A stretch of 64,000 nt of DNA from Temnopleurus reevesii (GCA_036244855.1 BQKZ01002385.1:4488-68487); one strand, 5' to 3'. Shown: positions 48,351-61,440, counted from the stretch's first letter. Program-made: numbers and translations. The notes: generated by a model from the letters alone, not told the origin.

Positions 48351-51255
48351 TAGCTAGTCCCGCGATATCGGGTAATACATTTAATTCCATTTAATTTCAT
48401 TTATTTCCACTGAAAGGTGTAAATGAGGTTGACAAAAATATGCGATACTTTTTTTTCGGAGAAGGTCATTTCAATAGACCTATATTTCAATTTCCAATGT
48501 ATCATTTTATGTTTTGGATGGGTTTTGCAGCTACAGGTTATAGTCCCATGGTACTAAGAATTGATTACTGCAGCGTTATTTATTTACTTATTATTCTATT
48601 TACCGATGATTCTAATTTTGCCATTTTTATGAGTATTTATATATTTTTTTTAATTCAGGGGCTTTTTTGCAACTTGATTCATCTTATTGAAAATAGGACA
48701 CGCAGTTTGAAAATGCAAGAAAATAAAATGTATATATCTATACAGCATACAATACACGAGGACGTGTAGACTGTTTGCTGTGTTTATTCAAGACAGCAAT
48801 TGATGGTGACGAACATGCGATATTGATCTTCATTCTCAGGTGTAATCAATGTTATTTCCGAATTTAAGCTTCATCTCGCAATTCAATTTGCGAAGCGATC
48901 TCTTCAGATTGACTCCTCGGTTGCAGGAACATTTTGAGAAATTAAATGTTTTCTGACCGGGCATGCACTTTTAAAGTTATATCAAGCACGAGAAAGATTT
49001 TAGGACTTGGACTTTGAGCATTCACTATTAACAAGTTATGGCGAAACTACACAGTGAATTCTAGACAATGGATACATTTAAGCTTGAAATAATTTAAACG
49101 AGGGACAATTTTCCATAATATATTCAAACGCAAGAAAAAAAATCTGTATTCCTTTTACACTGTTTCGTACGTTTGCCGGACATAACGCAAGAACAATAAG
49201 AGGTAACAAATCACATTAAAAAAAACCCCGAAAGTTCTCTCATGAAATGATGAAAATGTTCTTAAACTTCCTGATCATCACATACATTTAAACAAAGTAC
49301 ATTGACTCTATCGAGAGTTGGTGCCATGCGTCGGTCCTACTTGCAATAACGTACTAATGCATGGTATGCTTCTATACTTTAAATCTGCATCCGAAAGAAC
49401 CATTACAAGACAAACCAATAAACTACAAAAAGACATTCAATTTCAAGTAGCTATCAAGCTGTAATGTAGAATCGGTGGACCTCGTGAACATAGCGAATAT
49501 AGAAGAACAAGAAAATGTTTATATTGAGATAGAGGATAGCAAAAGCTGTATCAAAATGAAAAGGATTTTTGGATGGGATGACGAGGATGAAACGGGTAAG
49601 ATACAGCGTTGAACTAGATTGGACATTCGAGCGAGATGATTCTTAAAAGGATAACAGAGAGAATAGTCTGGCGATAAGATTCCTCTCCCCTCTTTCCTTC
49701 CGACTCAGCTTGTTTGCTGGTGGAAAAACCTTTCTCATGTTTTCTGTTAGGATGACTATGACATATGAGATAGAGCCGAGAAATCCTCGAAGTAAACCCT
49801 AATAAAACGCCTGAGTTGATATCGGGAGCGAGACCGGGAGAGATGGAGTCGAAGAATTGATGAGGAGGAAATGTGAATTGGGAGGGTAGTTAATTGAGGA
49901 GCAGGTGCTATCTGGTGACTCTAACCCCGAATCACAAATATTGTGTCCCCCAGACAACAATGCAGTCAACTTCAGAGTTGCAGCTTCCGTCGCCACAAAA
50001 CCCGTAAGAATACGAGGCTACTGAGTAATGGTGATGGGTCATGGTGAATAAAATATAAAGGAAATCCTTAACTAACTGTGTTATGATTTCATTACACTCT
50101 AGTATGGTGGTGCTAGTGAGGGAACGATAATAAGAATATTATTGCGATGTAAACGGAATGAGGAATGAAATACTGTTTATGTTGACCAAAGTTAAGTAGC
50201 AGTGAGACAATAAAATTGAAGGGATAAAGATGTAGACTAGAGCATGGATGTTTTGTTCTCTTATCATGTTTCTAAGTGCTTGTTTGAGAAAGTGCATGGA
50301 CTCTTATAGGGGAATTACACTCATGAAATAAATCTGCTTATTTCAAAAGGTATAATATGTATCTAATGATTGGAATATGTGTTTCCATATATAAGTATTT
50401 GATTTAGAGCTAAATCACCATTTTCTGAGCCAAGTTATCGTCTGCTTACATTTGATGACGGCTGCCATTTTATTATTGGTACGAGAAAGTATTTTTATTC
50501 CCAAATCAAACAAATTCTTGATTGGTTATAAAAGAATTCAACATTTGAGAAAAAATGCTATATAAATGTGGACATATATTTTATTATTTGACAATGGTCT
50601 AATGTCCCTTAAAAAGTAATTTTTTGTGCATTGAAATCCTTTTTTCTTCGCATACATGACGTACAACATGGAGTAATGACGTAGGACATGGTGAATAACA
50701 TGAAGCTGCTTCAGAACAAAACGAATGAAAGAAAGGAATCTGTTTTATCGGTTGGCTATTTAAACCATTGTATATGACTTTCTAAAGNGTATATTTTGGA
50801 GCGCTTTAAAGTTGATAACTGAATATTTCTACCCTAAACCTAAATCTTGTACTTTGTAGCAGCGTTTTTGGACATGACACTGATTTGAAATTTAATACGC
50901 ATTCAATTTCCTTCGAAATAGAATCCATGTCTTTTATTTTAAATACGAAATACCTGAACGTCCCCACAGTGATATAAAGAACGCGGCGTTACCCTCCCCT
51001 GAACTGTATCTTCATGATCATTAGCATCGGAGAGTGTCAATATCCCACTTCAACTCGTCTATTAGGGGTAAGTTGAAATGTTAACCCCAAAACCCATATT
51101 CCAAAAGGATGGGGGCATGTTAGTCATTTCTCACTGAATTCCTATTGCCTATGGCGACAGTGTTTGTATCTGTTTTTATTCTTTCTTTTGACGGTCTTTA
51201 AAATCAATCACGGGTCCCTCAATGTTTATACTGTATTGTACACTTATGATAGACA
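48351..51255. other. Intergenic DNA with one assembly joint, no gene recognised
   Basis: No family-like coding sequence. The open frames at 48440 (+) and 49799 (-) have no recognisable domain or splice context. A single N at 50788 marks a contig joint; unlike the other two, no duplicated flanks are obvious. Confidence 0.45.
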
Positions 51256-51259
51256 TTAA

Positions 51260-51357
51260 CCCATTGACTACTAGAACCGTGTAGCCCTCCCCCCCCCCCC
51301 AAAAAAAAAAAAAAAAAAACGTTTATGTGGGAATTGCACAATTCCGTAGTCAATGGG
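51260..51357. mobile_element. Short TTAA-flanked inverted-repeat element (piggyBac-like MITE)
   Basis: TTAA at 51256-51259, then CCCATTGACTAC. The right end is GTAGTCAATGGG, then TTAA at 51358-51361. The 98-bp element has perfect 12-bp inverted repeats and a homopolymer core of C then A. This is a clear TTAA target-site duplication. Confidence 0.8.
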
Positions 51358-52535
51358 TTAAAGTATAATCATCCATATTTTTTTTTTTGTAAAACGAATA
51401 AAACTTGAAATTTTGAGGATAATATTATGGGCTTTACATATGGAATAGAATTTTAACAGATAGTTGGAGTTAAAGGACGATGATATATTTTGTAAAATCG
51501 TCACAATTTGTGTACTCGTCCCGAAATCGAGACAACGCTTCCGGTTGCATTTTTCATTGCCAGTCAATTCTTGGTTTTTAAGCACAAAAGTTCCGGAGAC
51601 TAAAGCTTTTACGTCAATGAATGAAAGCGATCTACGCAGACATAATTTTGCAAAGGAGATGAGACCGAAAAAAAAATGTTCGAAAGCCCAAGATCGACCG
51701 ACCATCTTAAAATGGCCAGATCCGACTTTTTTCTATTCTATGCTTTGAAAAAAAAAACTCAGTAACATTTTTCGAAAACATGAGAAATAAAACCTGGAAA
51801 GTCATTTTAGTAAGAAATACACTTACAACCATAAGATGAAACCTGAAAAGTCATTTAAGGACGATTTGGGTCTTTTTTTTTTTTTACTCAATTTGTTATT
51901 TTTTCTTAATAAAATCTGCTCATAGATTTAAAAAATAAAATGACTAATGCGATTCTTCAAGAGAGTCATTCTAGGGCATACAAATACCTTTTTGTTTGCC
52001 TAATCACGAACTCTCCTGGTATTTAATCTTGATGGTATCTGCATAAGATTTCACTTAAAACAGAAATCAGTTTTTAATAATGCCTTTGGGAAATAACGAG
52101 GGCAAGAATGAAAGCGGACTAATAGGAAATAATGGTGTTTGATTTCTCCTTCTGTTGCTGATTTGAAAGCATTTCGTCTGTCGTCCTCGACCCCAGTTAT
52201 ACATCACTTTTTAAAATAAATGATTCATTCTTCTACAATACACATTGCATAGATGCGTTCTTCCGTCCCGGTGAGTTTTCAACGCGTGATACAAAAATCT
52301 AAATCACAAATGCAAAAATGAAAACTAAGATTAATTTTGGTAGTGCCGTCAAACGAAAATTTCAAATCGGGAAAAAACGGGTAACATCTTAGACCACCTA
52401 TTTTTTACCACTTCTTTTTACAAACATGTCAATGACGATCAAATGAATAAATTCCTAATTCCAAACTCACGAAAATGAAAATAAATATTCGTTTGGTCCA
52501 TGTTTAAAAAAAAAATGCCAGCATCAAAGGTGATG

Positions 52536-52656
52536 TGTTGCATGAAGACACATAAATCGCGACATAGTAACAATTAAAATGCTTGCTTATATAGAAACTT
52601 TTTTCATGAAACAACACCCTTTTCCTATCGTCACTTCGTAAAAACACGTACGATTA
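52536..52656. mobile_element. Partial relative of the intron 19 MITE
   Basis: Shares TTGCATGAAGACA, CGCGACATAGTAACAATT and the terminal block CGTCACTTCGTAAAAACACG with 20310-20518. The left inverted repeat is missing or too diverged to see. Confidence 0.55.
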
Positions 52657-54103
52657 ACAACCCCACACTAGAGTTTACAACACTTTATCGAGACCCACTC
52701 CTTTAAGTCACTTTTGATACTGTAATTTTTCTTTTATTTGCATGCATTTCTATCAATGATTCCTGAGTTGACCCGTTCATATAGAGTTTGTTTTATGAGG
52801 GTGTGAGGTATGGGTTATCAAATTTTGAGCAAATATTTGAGGCAAAGCATAATATTTTAGTCACGTAGACTTAAAGATGCATGTAAAACTCGTGACATAC
52901 ATGTATTTCCTTAGTCATGTATAAACGCAGACATTCAAGATTAGATATTGTAATATGCCCCATTTTGAGACATTGAAATTGAGAACGAGATGATATCGGC
53001 ATGGACCCTCTTGTCGAACGGAGAAACGTAGAATAATCGCAGCGCATGTTAATTACTCGATTACTCCTGCAAAATCGATTACCATCCTCAAATCTGGTCT
53101 CATTTGGGAAAGTTTGTTCGTAAAGGTCATTTTTAATCTCAACTTTCTTCCGAAATACCTGTCGTTGTGTGCCTAAGTACCGTGTCTGTATACATCACCA
53201 CGTGTTTAAAGCAGCTGCGTGAGATTACAAAGACTGGTCATCTGTTCAGTGCGTAATTACGACCGCTTCCACACCATTTATCAGATGGTACATCTATGCA
53301 CTTCATCACGCACACGCACACTTTGAATCACGCACGCTCGACTGACCGGTTAATGTACACATGTTTACGGAAAGGTTATGGACGCGGTGGATGAGTGTAC
53401 AAGCATGTCACTTAATTCCTTTAAGTGGACGTAGACAGATGGGCAGAAGGTCGTTATTTTCACATTTGCGCCTTTGGTGTGAATCCTGTCACCATTTTAT
53501 TAATGGCCGGGAATTATTCGAATGGGCATCTCGGAGGGCACCTGTCCCTGAGCCTGTTTAACAAATTGACATCTTTTTGCTTCCCTTTCAAAGTAAAGAT
53601 TTGGATTGGCATTCATGAATTAAATCTGCTTCAATGTTCCAAAGACCAAAGTAATTATATCGACGATTTGTCAATGTGTCATTCATTATTGAATTAATAC
53701 ATCCCAGATCATAGACACTATATATTCATGCAACTTACACTATGAATCAATTCTCAGCCAAGAGCTAGAATGAATACAAAATATACATACTCTTTGAGAA
53801 GTCAATGTGTGTCTTGTTTTAATGGGGCTTCTAAATAAATGCCCGATTAATCAAATATTTAAATCTTGTTCTCCTCAGCTGAATAGGCGATGCTAAACTA
53901 TCCCCACTGCCCATTCCATTTCAGATTGTTGAATCAAAGAGTCAATAAGTTATGTAAACATATGTACAAACTTGACAGTTTGATCTTTGTTGTAAATATA
54001 GCAAAATCCACTACATAGTTACTGCACTGCATTTGAAGAGCAAGGACTACCTTCCATGAAGCCCATGGAGCATTCTCTTTGTATCTATTTATTTATTTCC
54101 TTC

Positions 54104-54306
54104 TGCAAGAAATTCATCCATATTGTGCTGCACTCAACCCAGGTGAGGTGAATGGGTACCTGGCAGGAATATTTATCTTTGAAATGCCAAGTGCGCCGTG
54201 AATGGCTGCCGGGCTAAAGCCAGGGTAATAATAAAGTAAAGCGCCTTGAGCACTCAGCAGAGTGGATACGTGCGTTTTATAAATTGCATCTATTATTATT
54301 ATTATA
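54104..54306 (+). mobile_element. SINE-like element, opposite orientation, head-truncated
   Basis: Carries CATTGTGCTGCACTCAACCC-like sequence (with variation), GGTGAATGGGTACCTGGCAG, GCTAAAGCCAGGGTAATAAT and ends with a (TAT)n tail near 54290-54306. This is the reverse complement of the body in the other copies. Confidence 0.65.
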
Positions 54307-56253
54307 GTTATTATATATTCATTCATTCAGTTATTTATTACTTATTTATTTATTTATTTATTCGTCTAGTCATTTAATCTTTATTAATTAAGGTCCATCC
54401 GGAGTCTTGATATTGGTTTCCGTGGGGGGTTCTACATCAAAACAATTACAACATGTACAATGAAGAAAACTAGAAGCAAATATAACTTTGTACCACATCT
54501 CGTTCCTCTCAATTGACAGATATTGTTGACTCACAGGACCCTGCACGATGGGATTTTCGGGTAGACTTAACCAGCGGATAACATCATTATTCTTTATGAA
54601 TAAACATGTAATACTATCCATAAAATGGCTACATCAAAATGCATTCAATGCAGACAAAAGAATATGAATACATTGCTAAGACACCTTTTCACAAGTCGAT
54701 TTGGCTAATGATAGAACCGTGTTGGAATTTTGATTGTTGTATGTATTGTGATATTCTAAGACCTCAAACACTGCAAAGGTATTGATCTCTTACCAACCTT
54801 GGCATTTGTTCAATGATTCTGCAAAACCTTTTGTGATATGATAAAGTAAGTTATAGCTTCGTTTCTAAAGTTATTCTAGAAATCTAAAACGCGATATAAA
54901 TTATTACATTTTAAAGTGTCTCATAGGACAATAGATACATATGCCGAGTATTGAATTGTGCGGACACAAGACGGATTCGATACAAACGAACATTAACATG
55001 ACGTTCGAATTAATTTTAGGGAAATGGATTATGTTTTTTTTTTCTTATCTCTCAAATCATCCATGTTATAAGTATTTCGATAATCTGCATTTCTGCAAAC
55101 GTAAACCCTTGGGTCTTGGTATATAATTTTTGAAATTCTAATTACGATGTAGATGGGGACGAGATATATGTTGTCCCTGGCAGATAAAAGCTTTAAAAAT
55201 TAGATTATATCAAGATGATTTCATCAAAAGAAATACGCTTACCTTTGCAAATAAGATGTTGTCCTTGGTAAATTATGACAGTGAAAACAATTTTTTTATC
55301 AAAATGATAATGGTAAACAGCTCACTAAAAAGACCTTCGGTTAATGAAAGACGGAGCAAGTAGAACTGTATTGAATTTTGCACTTCTTTGGTTTCCCTTC
55401 AGGTATCCAGTATATCATATCTTGATGAAATGCATGATACATATCGTACATGTTAATTCAACCAGACGAAATGTTACCTTCTGCTCAATTGTCGTCTCCA
55501 CAATTGAAAGTGAACAACCTTCATCAACAAAACGGCATGAACATCGCGTGCAGGAATAATTTCATGCTCCAAACCAGCTTAAATCACTTGTGAACATTTC
55601 AAACGAGCCCATGACACCTCCGCAATAGTATAAGTCGCCTTTCATTTCAAAACACCTACCCTCGGCGGCATGATCTCCACGTGGTCTGTCAAACTGATAG
55701 CGGATTAAATTTCACCTGGTTACACAGTGTTAATAAACCATTACGCTCGAAATTCAAACTAGGAGTACATGCGACACGTAAATTCAGGAACACCTTCCTT
55801 CAGATCGCGTAAATATTGTCATGAATGAGGGTGAGTATTGGTACGAACTTTACGATAACACCGCGAGTCCATAGTCCAAGTGGAGCAAATATTTACACGA
55901 TAATTATGTACTTCTTACGATGTTCTTCTGACAAATTCTATGGCTATTACGTCGTACCCGCGATTAAGTACTTAAACATAACAAGACTTGGTATGTGAGC
56001 ATGAAGAAATTCCAACACATCGAGCGTTTATGGGTTGACCGGAAACCGCCACGTAAAACAACTCAATGCCTTTTTGTCGTATTTATCATGTTTATGAGTG
56101 TAAATCATTACTACACGCACACCACCTTACGATCTAGAGTAGATATTAGATAACATGGTAATTCTCGCTGAAGCATGTTGTTGTGAATCAACCTCACGGT
56201 GAGGGGTAAAGCATGGCCTTGGTCGCACAGGTGGTGCGGGGAAAAAATCATAC
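54307..56253. other. Intergenic DNA, no gene recognised
   Basis: (TTAT)n-type repeats near 54307-54362, then AT-rich sequence without exon-like coding potential on either strand. Confidence 0.4.
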
Positions 56254-56386
56254 CAGGGGCCTGTTACATAAACGAGATACGATACATGAAAAACTTAATC
56301 GTATCTCTATGGCACACATTTTGCCATAGACTTACGATTGATATCTATCGTAAGTTTAATTGCATCTTTTATGTTACATGCCTCAG
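56254..56386. mobile_element. MITE-like element, GGGGCCTGTTACATAAA type, copy 1
   Basis: Ends CAGGGGCCTGTTACATAAAC and TTTTATGTTACATGCCTC are inverted repeats. The interior has further paired blocks (ACGATAC..TCGTATC, ATCGTAAG..CTTACGAT). A second copy of equal size is at 58954-59084. Confidence 0.7.
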
Positions 56387-57491
56387 AAATGGGTTGATGT
56401 GTCATAATGCTTTGATGACTGCCGAGGAGCTATTTTCATATCATTTATGTCTACCCTTTAATTTATTTTGACCTTACATGCGTCGTTCAAAACTTATTGA
56501 ACAGTTGAAGGTGATTCCTCAAGGGAATTTCTATGAGAACAAGCAAAGCTGATTATGTATTTATTTTTGTATGAACCTATATACTGCCAAAGTTCGGTTC
56601 TCACTCCTTGTACAACAATAGTTAGTACCGATACTAGTCATGTCACTTGTCGAGAAGCCAAGGATTAGCATTGCATGAAGGAAAATTAGCCCCGAATTAG
56701 CACCAATTCAATAAAAGTATAAATAGGCCATGCATTGTTTGGCTACCATCTATTTGGGAATACAAATTCAGTAGTCAACATGGTCAACGGGTTAGAAAGC
56801 AAATGACGCACTTCCATACGTTGGCAGTGGAAATTCGTTACACTCATGGCTTTTGTAAAATAACCGTTTATCAGTTTGTTTGATACATGCTACATCGTGT
56901 ATTATTATTTTAGCGCTGGAATGCATAGCATTGCCTCTGTTTTTCTTTTATCATTCTGCGCCGATGATCACACCGTATTTTAGAAATTGTATTAAATGTC
57001 AAATACCACTTAACCTTCTTTTTAAGATCAGGTGGTGTAATAAACATTTGCCTGTGCTTGGAAAATATCAGCCAGTTTGTCACCCTTGCGCCTTAACATC
57101 GACGAATTGTTTGTTGCACAAACCATTAGGTAGCTGGAGGCTTTCTATCGGGTCAAAAGTGGGCTAGACACCGCAAATTATGTGTGATTCAATGGTTATC
57201 AATAAAATACAGTATATATCCTACCAGGAGGTCTTGCAGCAACAACGAATTGAAGGGTATCTGACACCAAAATTAAATATCTTGCTAGTTGGTAGTTTAC
57301 ATAAGCCTAATCCCCATGAACATTAGATTACAATAAAAAGATTATTAGTTTTCACAATATTAATATTTTCTATATATAATTTATAGATTCTCATAATTAC
57401 CTTATGCAAGTTCCACTTTTGTTCCATTTGTGGTTAAAATATCGCAATATGCGAATTTGCTATTCTGTGATTGTGGATGTAGACTGTCTAA

Positions 57492-57622
57492 AGCCCTGGT
57501 CACATAGGACCCTGGAAGCAACACGATTCACCCCGACTCTTTGTTTAATTCACAGTTAACTGCCTCAGAACAACGAGTCGGGGTGAATCGTGTTGCTTGC
57601 GGGGTCCTATGTGACCGGGGTA
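57492..57622. mobile_element. Palindromic MITE-like element, GGTCACATAGGACC type
   Basis: Nearly perfect inverted repeats of about 45 bp. Left arm: CCCTGGTCACATAGGACCCT, then GCAACACGATTCACCCCGAC. Right arm: GTCGGGGTGAATCGTGTTGC, then GGGGTCCTATGTGACCGGGG. The loop is about 40 bp. The arms show little divergence, which suggests a fairly recent insertion. Confidence 0.8.
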
Positions 57623-57701
57623 TAAAATGTCACCAATGCCATATATCTATTTAACTGGATTCTAATGAGGTATTGCTTCACCTATGACATACTCTGTGTA
57701 A

Positions 57702-57945
57702 AGGCTGACTCACACCTTTGGGTTTTATCCTGCGTCGGCCAAGCGTATTTGGAAATTAAAAACGTTCCTTGACGCGCAAAGACGCAGGTCATAAAGTGGA
57801 CTGAAACGGGGCGTAGGCTCCGTGAGTACAAACCGAACGTCAGTCCACCTTCTGATCAGCGTATGCTTTCCGTCCAGAGAGCATTTTCAATTTCCAAAAA
57901 CGCTGGGCCGACGCAGGCTAACAACACGAAGGTGTGAGTTGGCCT
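57702..57945. mobile_element. MITE-like inverted-repeat element, family 1, copy E
   Basis: About 244 bp. Ends AGGCTGACTCACACCTTTG and GAAGGTGTGAGTTGGCCT. Subterminal CCTGCGTCGGCCAAGCG pairs with CGCTGGGCCGACGCAGG. This is the best preserved copy and the best reference for the family. Confidence 0.8.
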
Positions 57946-58953
57946 TTATTTAGCCACATCTAAAAAAAAAAATCACTTCTACGTTTGGCTGACCATGCGG
58001 CCCGATAACGGCAAGGGATCGAGGTAAACGCCCTTTAAGTCAGCTTTGTTTGGGACACGTTTAAATCAGGTTGATTGACTCCTGTTTGTTGTCTTTAACA
58101 TGTACGTCGATTCAATTATCTCAATCATTTTCTATTCACATTTGCTGGTGTTATGAGAATAAAAATAATTGCATCAGAAATGAGAATTTCAGAAAAGGAA
58201 AAGAATACGCCAGTTTGAACCTTTGCAGCACTGGCATGGAAATAATTCCATATCCACTTAGTCAAAAAGCCCACATATTATTGTGGAGCGTCTGTCTGTT
58301 TGTTTCAGATGATTCAATACGTTGTCATACGTATAGAAAGTGGAAAAATAGCGCAAGCATACAATTTTTGCGACGTATGCCAAACGTATGTCAGCATTAT
58401 GGCTCGTACATCTAGCATTTGTTATATATGTGTTGCACAGCCGTCGACAACTGGAATAAGTCGAGATGTCTAGCGTTCCCCAAAACGCATTAATAACTTG
58501 TGGGTAACGTGCGTAACTTACGTCAACGTTGGGCATAAGTTGTGATCGCAGGCGATATGATAAACACCTAGTGGAAGACATTACTTATTAGTTACCAATT
58601 CGTCTCTTATAGCACATTAGGCGTATATCAGCCAAAAGTTAAGTATTTACCGACGTTTTCCGATAAATGTGCATACGTACGTCAGACATATATATACGCT
58701 TCCTCAGACTAGAGGTGAGGCATTTCGACTCCAGTCTTAGTCACTTACGAGTAAGATTTGTGAACGTATGTGGAAAGGTCCTATTCATACATGGGCATTT
58801 TTTTTTCTCCAAAACATCACTCTACATGACAACTTTATACGAGTGTGTTTCAAATAACACAAAACATGACCCGTAACGTATACGAAGTACGCAAACGTAC
58901 GTATTTGTTAAATTACTATAGTAATACGTAAAGCATACGCGGAGATATAACGT

Positions 58954-59084
58954 CCTGGGGCATGTAACATAAAAGAAATTGGAACTAAATGCAAACGATT
59001 AGTACGTGACTTTCTATAGACTTGTAATTGAAATAAATCGTACGATAGATTCGAAAAAAAAATCTTTATGTACCGGGGCCCTGG
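58954..59084. mobile_element. MITE-like element, GGGGCATGTAACATAAA type, copy 2
   Basis: Left end CCTGGGGCATGTAACATAAA, right end CTTTATGTACCGGGGCCC; paired internal blocks as in the copy at 56254. About 131 bp. Confidence 0.65.
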
Positions 59085-60126
59085 AGTGACAGCACCATTA
59101 CATTATCTGCGTCGAACTTTTTTTCGACTTTACAATACTAAAACTCTTTCAATTGACAATCAGTCCAGAATGACGAGCAAACTATGAAGCCCAGGGGTCA
59201 AATATTATTCGATTTACTTTGCTGATGCGTGCATGAAATCGAGATCGTATCGGTAAATATGATTACAACTGAACGGAAACACTTACAATACAAACACAAA
59301 TTATGTCAAGTTCGTGTTCATGCAAAAGAGCGCAAAGCAGAACTTAATACTCAATTTCCCCAATAGGAATTCATTTCCTATGGTCTCAACTGCTTCTTTT
59401 TTTCTTCTTTTTTCTAGGGGGAGGAGGGGGTGGGGGGGGGAATCACAAACACGAAATTAACGGTTTGCCCTGCACGATATATGGGTGACGTCACAAATTA
59501 ACCCAGGCAATTACTTCATATCAGCTGCAGATTGGGAATATGCAGACTCTACAAACACAACCGCGCACTCACGCCTAAACGCTCTTGAATATGTGCGCCA
59601 CGAATTCAAAGCACCTACGCACAAATATCTATATTCTATATGATACCGATTAAAATTCATATAATTAGCTAAATGATCCGTGTATTTTTGGAACCATCAA
59701 TTGCACAGCCAATTACAAAACACACACACTCACACACACAAAATACGCAACGTGCATGGTGTGCTAAGCGGACGCGCTTCGTTAGCAGTATACGCGGATG
59801 TGTAAAGAAATAGGATGTCACAGATCGTGCAAAGCATCTGCAGTGGGACAGACCCAGTTCACTCGTTGAAAAAAGGAAATTTTATCCATTCAATTATGTC
59901 TGTTGAACTCATATTCATGCATTTTATATACATACATTCATGCGCAGAAATACACAAACGCAATACGCGGAAACAATAGTAGACTATGTCTTATGCAAAA
60001 CCAGTTTTATAGCATATTTTCGGGTGCTCTGATGTTTGGCATGAGGCATCTTACATACAGGTTACATTGATCAGCTTGAAGTGATGTGTAATACATGGAC
60101 GATGATTCACCACCTAATGAGAGATT

Positions 60127-60265
60127 TTAAGAACGACTTTACGCACGACTGGTATCAGCTCTTGTGCTGCATGATCGAGAATCTTACCCGGATTACACTC
60201 GTTAACGTACTCCAATCTTTCTCCGTTCGTAACTTTAAGATCGATTTGTTGAAACACCGCTTTTG
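60127..60265. mobile_element. Possible diverged relative of the intron 20 MITE
   Basis: Shares the stretch ACG(A/C)ACGACTGGT with the element at 19763 and has an end-like GAAACACC block after CTTTAAGATCGAT. Similarity is patchy, so the call is weak. The 109-residue open frame over it has no family resemblance. Confidence 0.35.
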
Positions 60266-61017
60266 TATAGGGCTATCACACCAACCAACTGATTCTACCC
60301 TGCTCTCAAACAGCATCAACAACATTGTAATCATTACTCTCTTATTCCGTTCGAAATCTGATGCTTGGAGATCATTTTCGAAATCACAATTGTACACACT
60401 CATTTATTAAACCAAACATTAGTTTCAAGCCAATACTCTTATACAGTTAGAAATTAAGATTATTCAGTTTGACAGCAGAAAAGGATCACCCTGTTGGTGT
60501 GAATATCCTCTTTACAAAGGACACTATTCAAAATTAAACACCGACCTGATGACGAAAGCAAAGCGGCTTATCTTTCGAATCAATTTCATATACATGCAGT
60601 TTAGAGATGCATTGAAATGGATGAAGGACGCAATCTGAACTTGGTAATTAATAAGATTAATGTTTGTCTCTAATTTGGAATTGGTAGTCCATTCCACTCG
60701 TCTAGGCAATTTAATAATTAATTGATTAAACCCTTTTGATATGCAATTGTGTGCGATTTAATTGTGACATTTTTGCCTCTATGCTTTTTTTTTCCATCGA
60801 AGGCCATGGTTCTATGATCATAACAGTCAAAGTGCTACTGGGGTTGATAACAAAATGTTGGTGTGCTACGCGATTGTATTCTTGGGTGTTTTTTCTTAAA
60901 TTATAGGCATTGTTCATTAAGTTGTTGGTCACACATTTGTGTACACGTCCACACTTAGAATAGGGTTAGATATTGGACCATGCAAGATTATAACAATTTT
61001 TTCTTTATAGTAGGCAT

Positions 61018-61260
61018 TGGGTGACTTCAAGTACGGTGCTCGGTGTTGGTGTTGGTGTTGAGAGAGCAAAACGGTCCGTCAACCGAGCTCCAACACCGTT
61101 GGTCAGTTTACAGAAGTGATACAGACACGACCGGAAATATGTCAGAATCTTGCGAGGTCTACCCCAAACACCGGCAGACTTCAAGTTTGATGTTGAGGCT
61201 GGTGTTGGTTTTGCTGCAGCACCAACACCAGCGTTCAATACCGTACTTAAAGTCACCCAT
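61018..61260. mobile_element. MITE-like inverted-repeat element, GGGTGACTTCAAG type
   Basis: Left end GGGTGACTTCAAGTACGGTG followed by GTGTTGGTGTTGG repeats. Right end CCAACACCAG then CCGTACTTAAAGTCACCC. The inverted repeats continue into the interior with GTTGGTGTTG motifs in both orientations. Opposing open frames of 74-90 residues arise from this palindrome. Confidence 0.75.
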
Positions 61261-61375
61261 TTTATAACTAACATCAATTTAGATGATGATGATAATAACA
61301 GTGATAATACTAATAATAATAATAATTATTATTGCAATGATGACGATTATGATAATATAATTAATACACACATCC

Positions 61376-61440
61376 TTTGCGAGATTCGAACCACAACAAG
61401 AAGGTAACATCATTCCAAACCAAACGCTCTATGCCGACAT
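61376..61440 (-). other. tRNA-like sequence, minus-strand copy
   Basis: On the minus strand: GTTTGGTTTGGAATGATG, then GTGGTTCGAATC, a B-box-like motif. It is similar to the plus-strand sequence at 61580-61663. Stems do not form a standard cloverleaf, so it is a tRNA-derived repeat or pseudogene. Confidence 0.5.

Noticed and set aside
48440..48769. A 109-residue hydrophobic frame that might be a small membrane protein
   Set aside because: AT-rich, Phe/Ile-biased, no family resemblance, no splice or regulatory context.
49799..49996. A Ser/Pro-rich 65-residue minus-strand frame
   Set aside because: No similarity recognised and no splice context; kept out for lack of support.
61005..61407. Overlapping frames on both strands near 61.0-61.4 kb
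   Set aside because: Their Ala/Pro/Thr-rich content reflects the GTGTTG repeats of an inverted-repeat element.
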